Below are positions 1 to 8,885 of a stretch of 64,000 nucleotides of DNA, piece by piece. The notes beneath the pieces are model-generated. The model made no database searches, was not told the DNA's origin, and saw only the letters and a list, made by a program, of their open reading frames with translations. The stretch spans positions 2,791,501 to 2,855,500 of the forward strand of contig NZ_JAVIWJ010000001.1 in NCBI RefSeq assembly GCF_034314105.1. Reading direction: 5' to 3'. The translations under genes and the position numbers were made by a program. Source of the DNA: Pseudomonas sp. AB6 (GTDB lineage: Bacteria > Pseudomonadota > Gammaproteobacteria > Pseudomonadales > Pseudomonadaceae). Position 1 is the stretch's first letter. Each line of letters starts with the position of its first letter.

Positions 1-315
1 ATCACGGGCGGCGGTCTGCTGGACAACATCCCGCGCGTATTGCCCAAGGGGACTCAGGCCGTGGTCGACGTTGCCAGCTGGCAACGTCCGGCGGTATTCG
101 ACTGGTTGCAACAGCAAGGCAATGTCGCTGAAACAGAAATGCACCGTGTCCTCAACTGCGGCGTTGGCATGGTCATCTGCGTTGCTCAAGAACACGTCGA
201 CATCGCATTGAACGTGCTGCGTGAAGCAGGAGAGCAGCCATGGGTTATTGGTCAGATCGCGAAAGCCGTTGAAGGCCAAGCGCAGGTCGAGTTAAAAAAC
301 CTCAAGGCACACTGA
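1..315 (+). CDS. purM: Phosphoribosylformylglycinamidine cyclo-ligase, C-terminal part
   Basis: This is the last 104 residues of PurM (AIR synthetase), which closes the imidazole ring in the fifth step of de novo purine synthesis using ATP. The frame is open from base 1 and begins with the family motif [14 protein letters not shown]. The conserved stretch CGVGMV follows at about residue 55 of the fragment. The gene starts outside the window. Its TGA overlaps the ATG of purN by one base (TGATG), the tight coupling usual for purMN in gamma-proteobacteria. Identification is from motif recognition and from the purN neighbour. Confidence 0.95.
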   Translation: MTGGGLLDNIPRVLPKGTQAVVDVASWQRPAVFDWLQQQGNVAETEMHRVLNCGVGMVICVAQEHVDIALNVLREAGEQPWVIGQIAKAVEGQAQVELKNLKAH

Positions 316-962
316 TGTCAACGTGTGATGTGGTGGTGCTGTTATCCGGCACCGGCAGTAACTTGCAAGCCATGATCGACCGCCTCCAAGGCGTCGATCA
401 ACCGGCCAGGATCTGCGCGGTGATCTCCAACCGTGCAGATGCCTTCGGGCTGCAGCGCGCCAAAGCCGCAGGCATCGAAACCCGTGTTCTGGACCACACG
501 GCATTTGAGTGTCGTGAGGCCTTCGATGCCGCACTGATCGAGTTGATTGACACCTTCGAACCTAAGCTCGTAGTACTGGCCGGCTTCATGCGAATCTTGA
601 GCACCACGTTCGTTCGCCACTATCACGGCCGCTTGATCAATATTCACCCATCCCTGCTTCCACGCTATAAAGGCTTGCACACTCACCAGCGGGTATTGGA
701 AGCTGGCGACAACGAGCACGGCTGCAGCGTGCATTTCGTGACGGAGGAACTCGATGGAGGTCCTCTGGTCGTACAGGCAGTCGTTTCGGTTAAGTCGGAT
801 GATTCAACCAGCAGCCTGGCGCTGCGCGTTCATGCTCAGGAACATGAAATTTATCCGCTAGCCATTCGCTGGTTTGCCGAAGGCCGATTGAGGCTTGGCG
901 AACATGGCGTCTCGCTGGACGGCCAGTTACTTGAGGCCCGTGGCCACTTGATTCGAACTTAG
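315..962 (+). CDS. purN: Phosphoribosylglycinamide formyltransferase
   Basis: PurN transfers a formyl group from 10-formyltetrahydrofolate to GAR in the third step of cytosolic purine synthesis. The 215-residue protein has the usual length. It carries GTGSNLQA near residue 12 (phosphate site), the catalytic trio N109, H111 (in NIHPSLLP) and D147 (in LDGGP), and the hydrophobic folate-site segment LAGFMRIL. The start overlaps the purM stop by one base, so the two genes are probably translationally coupled. An exported DUF3108 protein follows after 8 bases on the same strand. Confidence 0.97.
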   Translation: MSTCDVVVLLSGTGSNLQAMIDRLQGVDQPARICAVISNRADAFGLQRAKAAGIETRVLDHTAFECREAFDAALIELIDTFEPKLVVLAGFMRILSTTFVRHYHGRLINIHPSLLPRYKGLHTHQRVLEAGDNEHGCSVHFVTEELDGGPLVVQAVVSVKSDDSTSSLALRVHAQEHEIYPLAIRWFAEGRLRLGEHGVSLDGQLLEARGHLIRT

Positions 963-970
963 GAGATACT

Positions 971-1687
971 ATGCGTCGCGCTTTGCTGTTCGCTTTCGCC
1001 TTGCTCGCACTGCCTGCTGTTCAGGCCACTGACCTGCAACCCTACTCTGCTTCGTACACTGCTGACTGGAAGCAACTGCCCATTAGCGGCGGCACCGCTC
1101 AACGCAGCCTAGTAAAAAATGCCAATGACACTTGGACCTTGAGCTTCAAGGCTTCGATGATGATCGCTAGCCTGACTGAAGGCAGCACGCTGAAAATCGA
1201 CAAAGACACGCTGCTACCTCAGACCTACAATTTTGAGCGCGGCGGCCTGGGTAAATCCAAGACCATTGAAATGAACTTCGACTGGGCGGCGAAAGTAATC
1301 AACGGCACAGACCGCGGCACCGCGTTCACCGTTCCGCTCAACCGCGGCATTCTCGACAAATCGACGTATCAGTTGGCATTGCAGAACGATGTCGCCGCGG
1401 GCAAAAAAAGCATGAGCTATCAGGTCGTCGATGGCGATGAGGTCGATACCTATGACTTCCGAGTGCTGGGCTCAGAAAAGGTTTCCACCAAGGCGGGCCA
1501 AGTTCAGGCAATCAAAGTTGAGCGCGTGCGTGATCCAACACAAAGCAAACGCACCACGGTGATGTGGTTCGCTAAAGATTGGGACTACCTGCTGGTCCGC
1601 TTGCAACAGGTTGAAACCGATGGCAAGGAATACAACATCATGCTGCAAGACGGGACTGTAAACGGCCGGACAGTCAAAGGCAGTTAA
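971..1687 (+). CDS. DUF3108 exported protein
   Basis: A 238-residue protein with a clear signal peptide (charged start MRRA, hydrophobic core, likely cleavage after VQA at about residue 19), so it should act in the periplasm or outer membrane. The mature part is rich in alternating beta-type segments and fits DUF3108, a family of unknown biochemical role found downstream of purMN in pseudomonads. The start lies 8 bases after purN behind GGAG (bases 962-965). A strong terminator follows, so this is the last gene of the purMN transcript. I cannot assign a function. Confidence 0.85.
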   Translation: MRRALLFAFALLALPAVQATDLQPYSASYTADWKQLPISGGTAQRSLVKNANDTWTLSFKASMMIASLTEGSTLKIDKDTLLPQTYNFERGGLGKSKTIEMNFDWAAKVINGTDRGTAFTVPLNRGILDKSTYQLALQNDVAAGKKSMSYQVVDGDEVDTYDFRVLGSEKVSTKAGQVQAIKVERVRDPTQSKRTTVMWFAKDWDYLLVRLQQVETDGKEYNIMLQDGTVNGRTVKGS

Positions 1688-1713
1688 TTGACTTGAAAAC
1701 ACGCGACTCCAGG

Positions 1714-1738
1714 GCCCCGCTTTTTAGCGGGGCTTTTT
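1714..1738 (+). terminator. Rho-independent terminator of the purMN-DUF3108 transcript
   Basis: The inverted repeat GCCCCGC / GCGGGGC with a short T/A loop is followed directly by five T residues, 26 bases after the DUF3108 stop. A GC-rich stem followed by a T run is the classical intrinsic terminator form. Confidence 0.9.
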
Positions 1739-1740
1739 AT

Positions 1741-2137
1741 GACCGCAACTTAAGCACATATTTAGAACATGCCGAAGGCTGACGATTCGTCAGGACCCCG
1801 GTGGATGGCTTAAACCGCTGAAGGTCATGCCGAGCTTATCGCGGCCTTCGGCAGCTCGCTAAATGTCCAGGGTTCGCCGCACAACAGCGCGGTGTCGAAA
1901 ACGGGGCAGCATCTCCCACGTGACTTTGGCCGAAACTGACCGAGAGCTGTTTGAGTAAACTTTTCTTCATACTGACTTCTTCTGCCGCGCGCCCTTACAT
2001 CGCGCGACCCAGAGCTATTTTTTCATTTTTTGCAAAGGTGAATTGCAAATAAAAGCTATTTACTTAGGCTGCTAACAAAATATATAAAAGACCCCTGCGA
2101 CGCGTTGTCGCAGACATAAGTGTTAGGAGTCTTCTAG
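1741..2137. other. Intergenic region with REP-like palindrome and a leader hairpin
   Basis: No convincing gene is seen across 397 bases. Around 1831-1858 there is a REP-like palindrome (CGAGC ... GCTCG around CGGCCTTCGGC). At 2095-2113 a perfect 7-bp stem (CTGCGAC / GTCGCAG, 5-base loop) lies just before the ribosome binding site of the 59-residue gene. The AT-rich tract at about 2025-2090 is the likely promoter zone for that gene. Confidence 0.6.
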
Positions 2138-2317
2138 ATGACCGTAAAAGTTACTGAACGCGACTTTTCCCACCTTTCCCATGAAAGCCAGGCCTCTGGC
2201 CAGCAGGTCTGGGATGTACATCAACAGGACTTGTTGGTTGGGATGTTCCATAACGAGACGGAAGCTCATCAATACAAAGCCGAGTTGGAAGACCTGGAAA
2301 GCCAGCGCACATCGTAA
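2138..2317 (+). CDS. Small conserved 59-residue protein
   Basis: An intact 60-codon frame starts with ATG 8 bases after a good ribosome binding site (TAGGAG at 2124-2129). It ends 29 bases before a terminator hairpin. The peptide begins MTVKVTERDF and is acidic and His/Gln-rich, with no signal peptide or membrane segment, so it is probably a small soluble cytosolic protein. I have a weak memory of similar short ORFs in pseudomonads but know no function. The hairpin at 2095-2113 in its leader suggests post-transcriptional control, which is inference. Confidence 0.7.
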   Translation: MTVKVTERDFSHLSHESQASGQQVWDVHQQDLLVGMFHNETEAHQYKAELEDLESQRTS

Positions 2318-2346
2318 GACGTCATTTCGGAATCGCATTAAAAACA

Positions 2347-2370
2347 AAACCCGCCGCGGCGGGTTTCGTT
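2347..2370. terminator. Bidirectional terminator between the 59-residue gene and the DUF2058 gene
   Basis: The stem AAACCCGCCG / CGGCGGGTTT sits between convergent genes. A T-rich run follows on the plus strand and A-rich sequence precedes it, so it can stop transcription from both sides. Confidence 0.8.
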
Positions 2371-2386
2371 TATTCGGCACAGAGGC

Positions 2387-2926
2387 TTACCACATCAGGT
2401 CATCAGGCACCTGATAAGCCGCGTACGGGTCATCCGCATCTGGCGCTTCCGTTGGCACGTTAAGCAATACAATTCGGCGTGGATCGCGCTCCTGAATCTT
2501 CAGCGCAGCTTCACGAGGGATAATCTCGTAAGCGCCCGCGTGATGAACGATGGCCAACGAACCTGCACTGAGCTTGTTACGCATCAAGGCATTGACCGAG
2601 ATACGCTTGACCTTCTTATCGTCGACAAAGTTGTAATAGTCTTCGGTGGTCAGCTTCGGCAAGCGCGACACTTCGATCAACTGCTTGACCTGGGCGGCAC
2701 GAGCTTTTTGCTCGACCTTCTCCTGCTGTTGACGATTGAGCTCCTGATCCCGCTTGGCCTTCTCAGCCATGACCTCCTGGGCCGCACGCTTCTGGGAATC
2801 ATCAGCGTCTATCTGGCCCTTGTGCACCAGACGCTGTTCTTTCTGCTTATCTTTGCCGACCTGCTTGGCCTGCTTTTGATTGACCAAGCCTGCTTTGAGC
2901 AACTGATCGCGAAGGGAAATACTCAT
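2387..2926 (-). CDS. DUF2058 family protein
   Basis: A 179-residue, highly charged protein beginning MSISLRDQLLKAGLVNQKQAK, the typical DUF2058 start (E. coli YaiL is a relative). Residues 25-90 are a Lys/Gln/Glu-rich helix of coiled-coil type, followed by a compact C-terminal domain. The ATG at 2926 overlaps the mazG TGA (ATGA). It fits the family start better than an upstream in-frame start at 2989, which would add 21 unrelated residues inside mazG. Function is unknown. It is the last gene of the minus-strand mazG unit, with a terminator just beyond its stop. Confidence 0.85.
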   Translation of the reverse strand: MSISLRDQLLKAGLVNQKQAKQVGKDKQKEQRLVHKGQIDADDSQKRAAQEVMAEKAKRDQELNRQQQEKVEQKARAAQVKQLIEVSRLPKLTTEDYYNFVDDKKVKRISVNALMRNKLSAGSLAIVHHAGAYEIIPREAALKIQERDPRRIVLLNVPTEAPDADDPYAAYQVPDDLMW

Positions 2927-3747
2927 GGTGCGTTCTTTTCCTGACGTTTGGCTTCGCCCCACAGAGCGTCCAATTCTTCGAGGGTGCAATTTTCTATGGG
3001 ACGGTGGGTTTCGCGCAATACCTGTTCGATGAATCGAAAGCGTCTTTCGAATTTAGCGTTGGCTGCACGCAAGGCCGTTTCTGGATCGATTTTGAGGTGA
3101 CGGGCCAAGTTGACCACCGAAAACAGCAAATCGCCGATCTCTTCGGCAACCCCCTCGGTATCGTCATCAGCCATGGACTCCAGCACTTCGTCGAGCTCTT
3201 CGCGAACCTTGTCGAGCACCGGCAAGGCATCGGGCCAGTCGAATCCAACCTGGGCTGCGCGCTTCTGCAATTTTACCGACCGAGACAAAGCTGGCAATGC
3301 GTTTGGCACATCGTCCAGCAGCGATAATTGCTCCGGCGCCTCGGCCTTTTCCGCACGCTCTTGAGCCTTGATTTCTTCCCAGCGCTGTTTGACCTGGGCT
3401 TCGTCCAAGCGGGGAGCTTCCAGAGGCGCATATATATCGCCCGTGGGGAACACATGCGGATGACGACGTATCAGTTTGCGCGTAATGCTGTCGACCACAC
3501 CGTCGAATTCGAAGCGACCTTCTTCACGGGCCAGCTGGCTGTAATACACCACCTGAAACAACAAATCGCCCAACTCGCCCTGTAAATGATCAAAGTCACC
3601 GCGCTCAATCGCATCGGCAACTTCATATGCTTCTTCCAGGGTATGCGGAACAATGCTGGCGTAAGTCTGTTTGATATCCCACGGACAGCCGAATTGCGGA
3701 TCACGCAGTCGGGCCATGAGGTGCAGTAAGTCTTGGAGGTTATGCAT
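2923..3747 (-). CDS. mazG: Nucleoside triphosphate pyrophosphohydrolase MazG
   Basis: MazG hydrolyses NTPs and dNTPs to monophosphates and pyrophosphate and cleans the nucleotide pool. In E. coli it also affects ppGpp levels. The protein has two tandem MazG folds, with EExxE-type metal-binding helices around LEEAYEVADAIE (N-terminal repeat) and VREELDEVLES (C-terminal repeat). The start at 3747 (MHNLQDLLHLMARLRDP) matches the family start behind TTGGAGG, and 274 residues is the expected size. An in-frame start at 3780 is less likely. It lies 102 bases downstream of relA on the same strand, which suits a joint role in (p)ppGpp and nucleotide homeostasis. Confidence 0.95.
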   Translation of the reverse strand: MHNLQDLLHLMARLRDPQFGCPWDIKQTYASIVPHTLEEAYEVADAIERGDFDHLQGELGDLLFQVVYYSQLAREEGRFEFDGVVDSITRKLIRRHPHVFPTGDIYAPLEAPRLDEAQVKQRWEEIKAQERAEKAEAPEQLSLLDDVPNALPALSRSVKLQKRAAQVGFDWPDALPVLDKVREELDEVLESMADDDTEGVAEEIGDLLFSVVNLARHLKIDPETALRAANAKFERRFRFIEQVLRETHRPIENCTLEELDALWGEAKRQEKNAP

Positions 3748-3849
3748 GAACTTCCCTTCAGTTACTGCCTCAAGCGGCAATCTTCAAGCGGCAAGTTGAG
3801 GCTGTTTATTCCTTTCTTGCAGCTTAAAGCTTGCCACTTGATGCTGCTT
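3748..3849 (-). repeat. Short repeats between relA and mazG
   Basis: The 102-base gap holds two direct copies of TCAAGCGGCAA (about 3770 and 3784) and a related inverted segment (GCTTGCCACTTGA, about 3829). Such AAGC/CAAG-type repeats are common in Pseudomonas intergenic DNA. A hairpin here could modulate read-through from relA into mazG, but no clear T run is present. Confidence 0.5.
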
Positions 3850-6093
3850 TTAAGGCGTTCTGTTACGCCGGGTTTCGATGATGTTTGGCAACTGGGAAAT
3901 TCGCCCCAGCAAACGCCCTAATGCGTCCAGCCCCGGAATCTCGATCGTCAGCGACATGAGTGCCGTGTTGTCTTCCTTGTTTGAACGGGTGTTGACCGCC
4001 AATACGTTGATCCGCTCGTTGAGCAGAACCTGGGAAACGTCACGCAGCAAACCGGAGCGATCGTAGGCGCGGATAACGATGTCCACCGGGTAAGTGAGCA
4101 CTGGCACCGGCCCCCAACTGACCTGAATAATCCGCTCAGGCTCGCGGCCACCCAATTGCAGTACCGACGCACAATCCTGACGGTGAATGCTGACGCCACG
4201 GCCTTGTGTAATGTAACCGACGATCGCATCGCCAGGCAGTGGCTGGCAACAACCGGCCATTTGCGTCATCAGGTTGCCGACGCCCTGAATTTGAATATCA
4301 CCGCGTTTGCCTGGCTTGTATCCGGTGGCCTTGCGGGGGATCAGTTCAATCTGTTCGTTGCCACGTTCCGGCTCGACTAACTGCTGCGCCAAGTTGACCA
4401 ATTGCGCTAAACGCAGATCGCCAGCCCCCAGAGCGGCAAACATGTCATCGGCAATTTTCAGGTTGGCTTTTTCCGCCAACTTGTCGAAGTCCACTTGCGG
4501 CAGCGCCAGTCGCGCGAGTTCACGTTCAAGCAGTGTCTTACCAGCAGCGACGTTTTGATCGCGGGCCTGTAGTTTGAACCAGTGTACGATCTTGGCCCGC
4601 GCCCGAGACGTGGTGATGTAACCCAGGTTCGAGTTCAACCAATCACGACTCGGTGTTCCGTGTTTTCTGGTGATAATCTCGACCTGCTCACCAGTCTGCA
4701 GGCTGTAGTTGAGCGGCACGATGCGCCCGTTGATCTTCGCCCCGCGACAGTTATGGCCAATCTCGGTGTGCACCCGATAAGCGAAGTCCAGCGGCGTTGA
4801 GCCTCTGGGCAAGTCAATGGCGTGGCCATCCGGGGTGAACACATAAACCCGGTCCGGCTCGATATCGACCCGCAACTGGTCTGCCAAGCCACCGATATCG
4901 CCCAGCTCTTCATGCCACTCAAGAACCTGACGAAGCCAGGAGATTTTTTCCTCGTAATGATTTGACCCGGATTTGACGTCGGTACCTTTGTAGCGCCAGT
5001 GCGCGCAAACTCCCAGCTCCGCCTCCTCATGCATGGCGTGAGTGCGGATTTGCACTTCCAACACCTTACCTTCAGGGCCAATAACCGCCGTGTGCAGCGA
5101 GCGGTAGCCATTTTCCTTGGGGTTGGCGATATAGTCGTCGAATTCTTTGGGAATGTGCCGCCACAGCGTATGCACGATACCCAACGCGGTGTAGCAATCG
5201 CGCACCTCGGGTACCAGCACCCGTAACGCACGCACGTCATAGATCTGGCTGAATTCCAGCCCTTTGCGCTGCATTTTGCGCCAGATCGAATAAATGTGCT
5301 TGGCACGACCGCTAATGTTGGACTTCACACCGGTGGCCAGCAGCTCGTTTTCAAGTTGACCCATAACATCGCTGATAAACCGCTCGCGGTCGAGACGACG
5401 TTCATGGAGCAGTTTGGCAATCTGTTTGTACTGATCAGGCTCCAAGTAGCGGAATGACAGATCCTCCAACTCCCACTTGATGTGACCAATGCCTAAACGG
5501 TGAGCCAGCGGTGCATAAATATCGAATACTTCCCGGGCAACCCGGTTGCGCTTTTCCTCAGCAGCGTTTTTCACCGCACGAATAGCGCAAGTGCGTTCCG
5601 CTAGCTTGATCAGCGCAACACGTACGTCATCGACCATGGCCACAAGCATCTTGCGCAGGTTTTCTACCTGCGCTTGGCTGCCCAGTACCAAAGACTGACG
5701 AGGACTGAGACTGGCGCTGATTGCGGCCATACGCAGCACGCCGTCGATCAGTTTCGAGACCGTCGGGCCGAAGCGTTGGGTGACCTCTGGTAGTTGAATC
5801 TTGCCTTCACGCACCCCTCGGTAGATGACCGCAGCTATCAAGGAGTCTTGATCCAGTTTGAGGTCCGCGAGGATTTCGGCGATTTCCAGGCCAGCCTGAA
5901 AACTTGAGGTGCCTTCTGCCCAAAGATTTTTTGAGGCATTGTCTTGCTGCTCGGCATGACGGGCAAACTCGCACGCTTCCTTCAATGCTTGTCGGTCTAA
6001 TGCGAGGTCGACGCTGACTACATGATCGAGCCATGCATCGAGATTGATACTGCCATCGGTGTTGATCGGCTGGTGCGCTCTCACCTGTACCAT
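3850..6093 (-). CDS. relA: GTP pyrophosphokinase RelA
   Basis: RelA makes (p)ppGpp from ATP and GTP/GDP on starved ribosomes and starts the stringent response. The 747-residue protein has the long RelA/SpoT order: a pseudo-hydrolase HD region (about 30-190), a synthetase domain (about 230-380, with NGYRSLHTAVIGPEGKVLEVQIRT), a TGS domain (about 405-465, with VFTPDGHAIDLPRGSTPLDFAY), a conserved Cys region near the C-terminus (GCCQPLPGD) and a terminal ACT domain. The hydrolase half lacks a clean HDxxED motif, as expected of RelA rather than SpoT. mazG lies downstream and rlmD upstream on the same strand. Confidence 0.97.
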   Translation of the reverse strand: MVQVRAHQPINTDGSINLDAWLDHVVSVDLALDRQALKEACEFARHAEQQDNASKNLWAEGTSSFQAGLEIAEILADLKLDQDSLIAAVIYRGVREGKIQLPEVTQRFGPTVSKLIDGVLRMAAISASLSPRQSLVLGSQAQVENLRKMLVAMVDDVRVALIKLAERTCAIRAVKNAAEEKRNRVAREVFDIYAPLAHRLGIGHIKWELEDLSFRYLEPDQYKQIAKLLHERRLDRERFISDVMGQLENELLATGVKSNISGRAKHIYSIWRKMQRKGLEFSQIYDVRALRVLVPEVRDCYTALGIVHTLWRHIPKEFDDYIANPKENGYRSLHTAVIGPEGKVLEVQIRTHAMHEEAELGVCAHWRYKGTDVKSGSNHYEEKISWLRQVLEWHEELGDIGGLADQLRVDIEPDRVYVFTPDGHAIDLPRGSTPLDFAYRVHTEIGHNCRGAKINGRIVPLNYSLQTGEQVEIITRKHGTPSRDWLNSNLGYITTSRARAKIVHWFKLQARDQNVAAGKTLLERELARLALPQVDFDKLAEKANLKIADDMFAALGAGDLRLAQLVNLAQQLVEPERGNEQIELIPRKATGYKPGKRGDIQIQGVGNLMTQMAGCCQPLPGDAIVGYITQGRGVSIHRQDCASVLQLGGREPERIIQVSWGPVPVLTYPVDIVIRAYDRSGLLRDVSQVLLNERINVLAVNTRSNKEDNTALMSLTIEIPGLDALGRLLGRISQLPNIIETRRNRTP

Positions 6094-6254
6094 GTTGCTT
6101 ACCTTCCCTACGGCGCGATGAAAAGCGCCTTTAGTCGCTGACCTTCTTGAGCAAACGCTCCCTGCTAGGCTGGCGGGGGCTGTGCGTTCGCGGGTCAGTC
6201 GGATTAAACGAGATTCCCTGTAGACGGTAGACTCATTTCCTTAAGCCGTACTGC

Positions 6255-7610
6255 TTACTTACTCGTCTCAAATAAAGCCATCGCCTCGACATGTGCCGTC
6301 TGCGGAAACATATCGAGGATACCGGCACGTTTTAATCGGTAGCCTTGCTTGATCAATTCGACAGTGTCGCGCGCTAAAGTTGCCGGGTTGCATGACACAT
6401 AAAGCAACCGTTGGGCACCTAAAGTAGAAACCTTGCGCACGACCTCAAAAGCACCATCGCGCGGCGGGTCCAAGAGTACCGCAGAAAAACGCTCTGCGGC
6501 CCAGCTTGCGTCTGCCAGCGGTTGCGATAAATCCGACTGAACGAACATCACGTTATGCAGATCATTACTCACCGCATTGGCACAAGCCCGCTCCACCATG
6601 GTCGCAACACCTTCTACCGCCACCACTTGCCGGGCTTGTTTGGCCAGCGGTAAGGCAAAATTACCCAATCCACAGAACAGATCGAGAATACGCTCATCGG
6701 CCTTCGGTGCCAGCCATTCCATCGCCTGCGCAATCATCGCCGCGTTAACAGCAGCGTTGACCTGAATGAAGTCGCCAGGCCGGTACGCCAGCTGCAAATC
6801 CCACTGTTCGAGTCGATAGCCCAAAGCTTGCGTAGGGTCCACCGGTTGCGGCGCCCCCTCACCGTGCAACCACAGCTGCGATTGATGTGCAGCGCAAAAC
6901 CTGTGCAACAACGCCAGATCTGCCTCGGCTAGCGGTGCAGTATGGCGTAACAACACGGCCGTCGATGAACCACTGAACAACTCAACGTGACCCAACACCT
7001 GAGGCTTGCTGAACTGCCGCAACATGGCCGGTAACTGCGCCATGATCGGCTGCAAAGCGTGTACCAACACCGGACATTCGTCGATACCCACGATGTCTTG
7101 ACTCGATGCCGCACGGAACCCCACGTCCAATCGCTTTGTTTTAGCGTCCCAACGTACGGCGACTCGCGCCCGGCGACGGTAGGCAAACTCAGGACCGGTC
7201 AACGGCAGCGCCCACTCATCGGGCTCGACGCCCGCGACGCGGGTCAATTGCTCGGCGAGCATGCGCTGTTTGAGGGCAAGTTGTTCGTCATGGGATATAT
7301 GCTGAACGCTGCAACCGCCACAACGACCGAAATGCACGCATGGGGCCAACCGGCGCATGGCGCTGGCTTGAAACACCCGTTCAGTGCGCGCTTCAACGAC
7401 TTTGCCGTGAGCATTCAGCACACGGGCTTCCACTTCTTCTCCGGCCAGGCTACCGCTAACAAACCAGGTGCGGCCTTCAAAAAAAGCAATGCCACGGCCG
7501 TCATTAGCTAATCGCTCAATGGTCAGGCGTTGTTTTTTACCGGTAGGCACTTGCGGCGCTTTGGTGCCGCCAGTGGGCTGAAAACGAAGGCCACGTTCTT
7601 GCTTGGCCAT
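6255..7610 (-). CDS. rlmD: 23S rRNA (uracil-1939-C5)-methyltransferase RlmD
   Basis: RlmD (formerly RumA) methylates U1939 of 23S rRNA using S-adenosylmethionine. The 451-residue protein has an N-terminal TRAM domain, an iron-sulphur cluster motif (C-H-F-G-R-C-G-G-C, about residues 92-101, with a further Cys at DECPVL) and a SAM domain with [14 protein letters not shown]. The catalytic Cys is at about 407 in [12 protein letters not shown]. The start overlaps the cysM stop by one base (TGATG), so the two are co-transcribed with cysM first. Family length and all key cysteines are present. Confidence 0.96.
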   Translation of the reverse strand: MAKQERGLRFQPTGGTKAPQVPTGKKQRLTIERLANDGRGIAFFEGRTWFVSGSLAGEEVEARVLNAHGKVVEARTERVFQASAMRRLAPCVHFGRCGGCSVQHISHDEQLALKQRMLAEQLTRVAGVEPDEWALPLTGPEFAYRRRARVAVRWDAKTKRLDVGFRAASSQDIVGIDECPVLVHALQPIMAQLPAMLRQFSKPQVLGHVELFSGSSTAVLLRHTAPLAEADLALLHRFCAAHQSQLWLHGEGAPQPVDPTQALGYRLEQWDLQLAYRPGDFIQVNAAVNAAMIAQAMEWLAPKADERILDLFCGLGNFALPLAKQARQVVAVEGVATMVERACANAVSNDLHNVMFVQSDLSQPLADASWAAERFSAVLLDPPRDGAFEVVRKVSTLGAQRLLYVSCNPATLARDTVELIKQGYRLKRAGILDMFPQTAHVEAMALFETSK

Positions 7611-8512
7611 CAGTTAGGTTCGTCGTAGACGCCGGTCGACAAGTAACGGTCGCCTCGGTCACAAATAATAGCGACCATGACCGCATTCTCGACTTCACGG
7701 GATAACCGCAACATGCCGGCCACCGCTCCGCCTGAAGACACACCGCAAAAAATCCCCTCCTCCCGAGCCAGCTTACGCATAACGTCTTCGGCTTCGGCCT
7801 GGGCCATATCGACAATCCGGTCCACGCGATCCGCTTGATAGATGCGCGGTAAATACTCTTGCGGCCAGCGCCGAATACCGGGGATCGACGCACCGTCCAT
7901 GGGCTGCAAGCCGATGATCTGTACGTCGGGATTTTGCTCCTTGAGGTATCGGGAGACACCCATGATAGTGCCTGTCGTGCCCATGGAACTGATGAAGTGG
8001 GTAATGGTGCCACCCGTCTGCTGCCAGATTTCCGGGCCGGTGCTGGTGTAATGCGCTTCGGGGTTATCACCGTTTGCGAATTGATCAAGCACCTTGCCAC
8101 GGCCTTCGGCCTGCATACGTTCAGCCAAGTCGCGGGCGCCTTCCATGCCCTGCTCCTTACTGACTAAAATTAACTCGGCGCCATAGGCAGTCATTGCAGC
8201 TTTACGCTCGGCGCTGGCGTTGCTCGGCATGATCAAAATCATCCGATAGCCTTTGATCGCAGCGGCCATGGCCAATGCGATGCCCGTATTGCCCGAGGTC
8301 GCTTCGATTAGCGTATCGCCCTGATGGATCTGCCCGCGTAGTTCGGCGCGGGTAATCATCGACAGCGCCGGGCGGTCTTTCACCGAGCCGGCGGGGTTGT
8401 TGCCCTCAAGCTTTAACAGCAGGGTGTTAGAGGTTTCACCGGCCAAACGTTGTAAACGCACCAGTGGGGTGTTGCCGACGCAATCGGCGATGGTTTGATA
8501 CTGCAAGGTCAT
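7610..8512 (-). CDS. cysM: Cysteine synthase B
   Basis: CysM is a PLP enzyme that makes cysteine (or S-sulfocysteine from thiosulfate) out of O-acetylserine. The 300-residue protein has the PLP lysine K45 in [11 protein letters not shown], the substrate loop [12 protein letters not shown] and the phosphate-binding loop [18 protein letters not shown]. The CysM-type [13 protein letters not shown] segment separates it from CysK. It is the first gene of the cysM-rlmD unit. The divergent gacS promoter region lies beyond its start. Confidence 0.95.
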   Translation of the reverse strand: MTLQYQTIADCVGNTPLVRLQRLAGETSNTLLLKLEGNNPAGSVKDRPALSMITRAELRGQIHQGDTLIEATSGNTGIALAMAAAIKGYRMILIMPSNASAERKAAMTAYGAELILVSKEQGMEGARDLAERMQAEGRGKVLDQFANGDNPEAHYTSTGPEIWQQTGGTITHFISSMGTTGTIMGVSRYLKEQNPDVQIIGLQPMDGASIPGIRRWPQEYLPRIYQADRVDRIVDMAQAEAEDVMRKLAREEGIFCGVSSGGAVAGMLRLSREVENAVMVAIICDRGDRYLSTGVYDEPN

Positions 8513-8885
8513 GGCGTTTTCGCAATCCAGACTGCGGGGCGCCTATCATAACGGCAAACGTCAAAACCCCATATCACGCAAAATGTGCGGCCTATAACTG
8601 AACGCTATAACGCAGCGTAGGTGCTCACTTTCTGTAGGGGATGCCCTAGCGTCTTCGCCGCCGCTCTGTCGCGCAACAAACGCAGGACAACTGTAGAAGC
8701 AGGCTTGTCTGCGAAAAGGTCCATCCATCGCGCCGCCGATGTCGACCTGAAACCTGGGTCGCCTGCATGGGTGCCGTCGTTGGCAAGCCACACACAGAGT
8801 TCGGCAAAGATTTGCCGAGATAGCGCGCAAGCAACTCGCTACACTGCGGTCTTGAACATGTTGGCTTGGATGCTGGAGAAATAGC
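8513..8885. other. cysM-gacS divergent intergenic region
   Basis: 373 bases between divergent genes without a credible gene. It must contain the promoters of cysM (minus) and gacS (plus). A degenerate REP-like unit (TGTAGAAGCAGGCTTGTCTG, 8692-8711) is present. Short frames here lack ribosome binding sites and homology. I do not see a confident operator. Confidence 0.5.
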
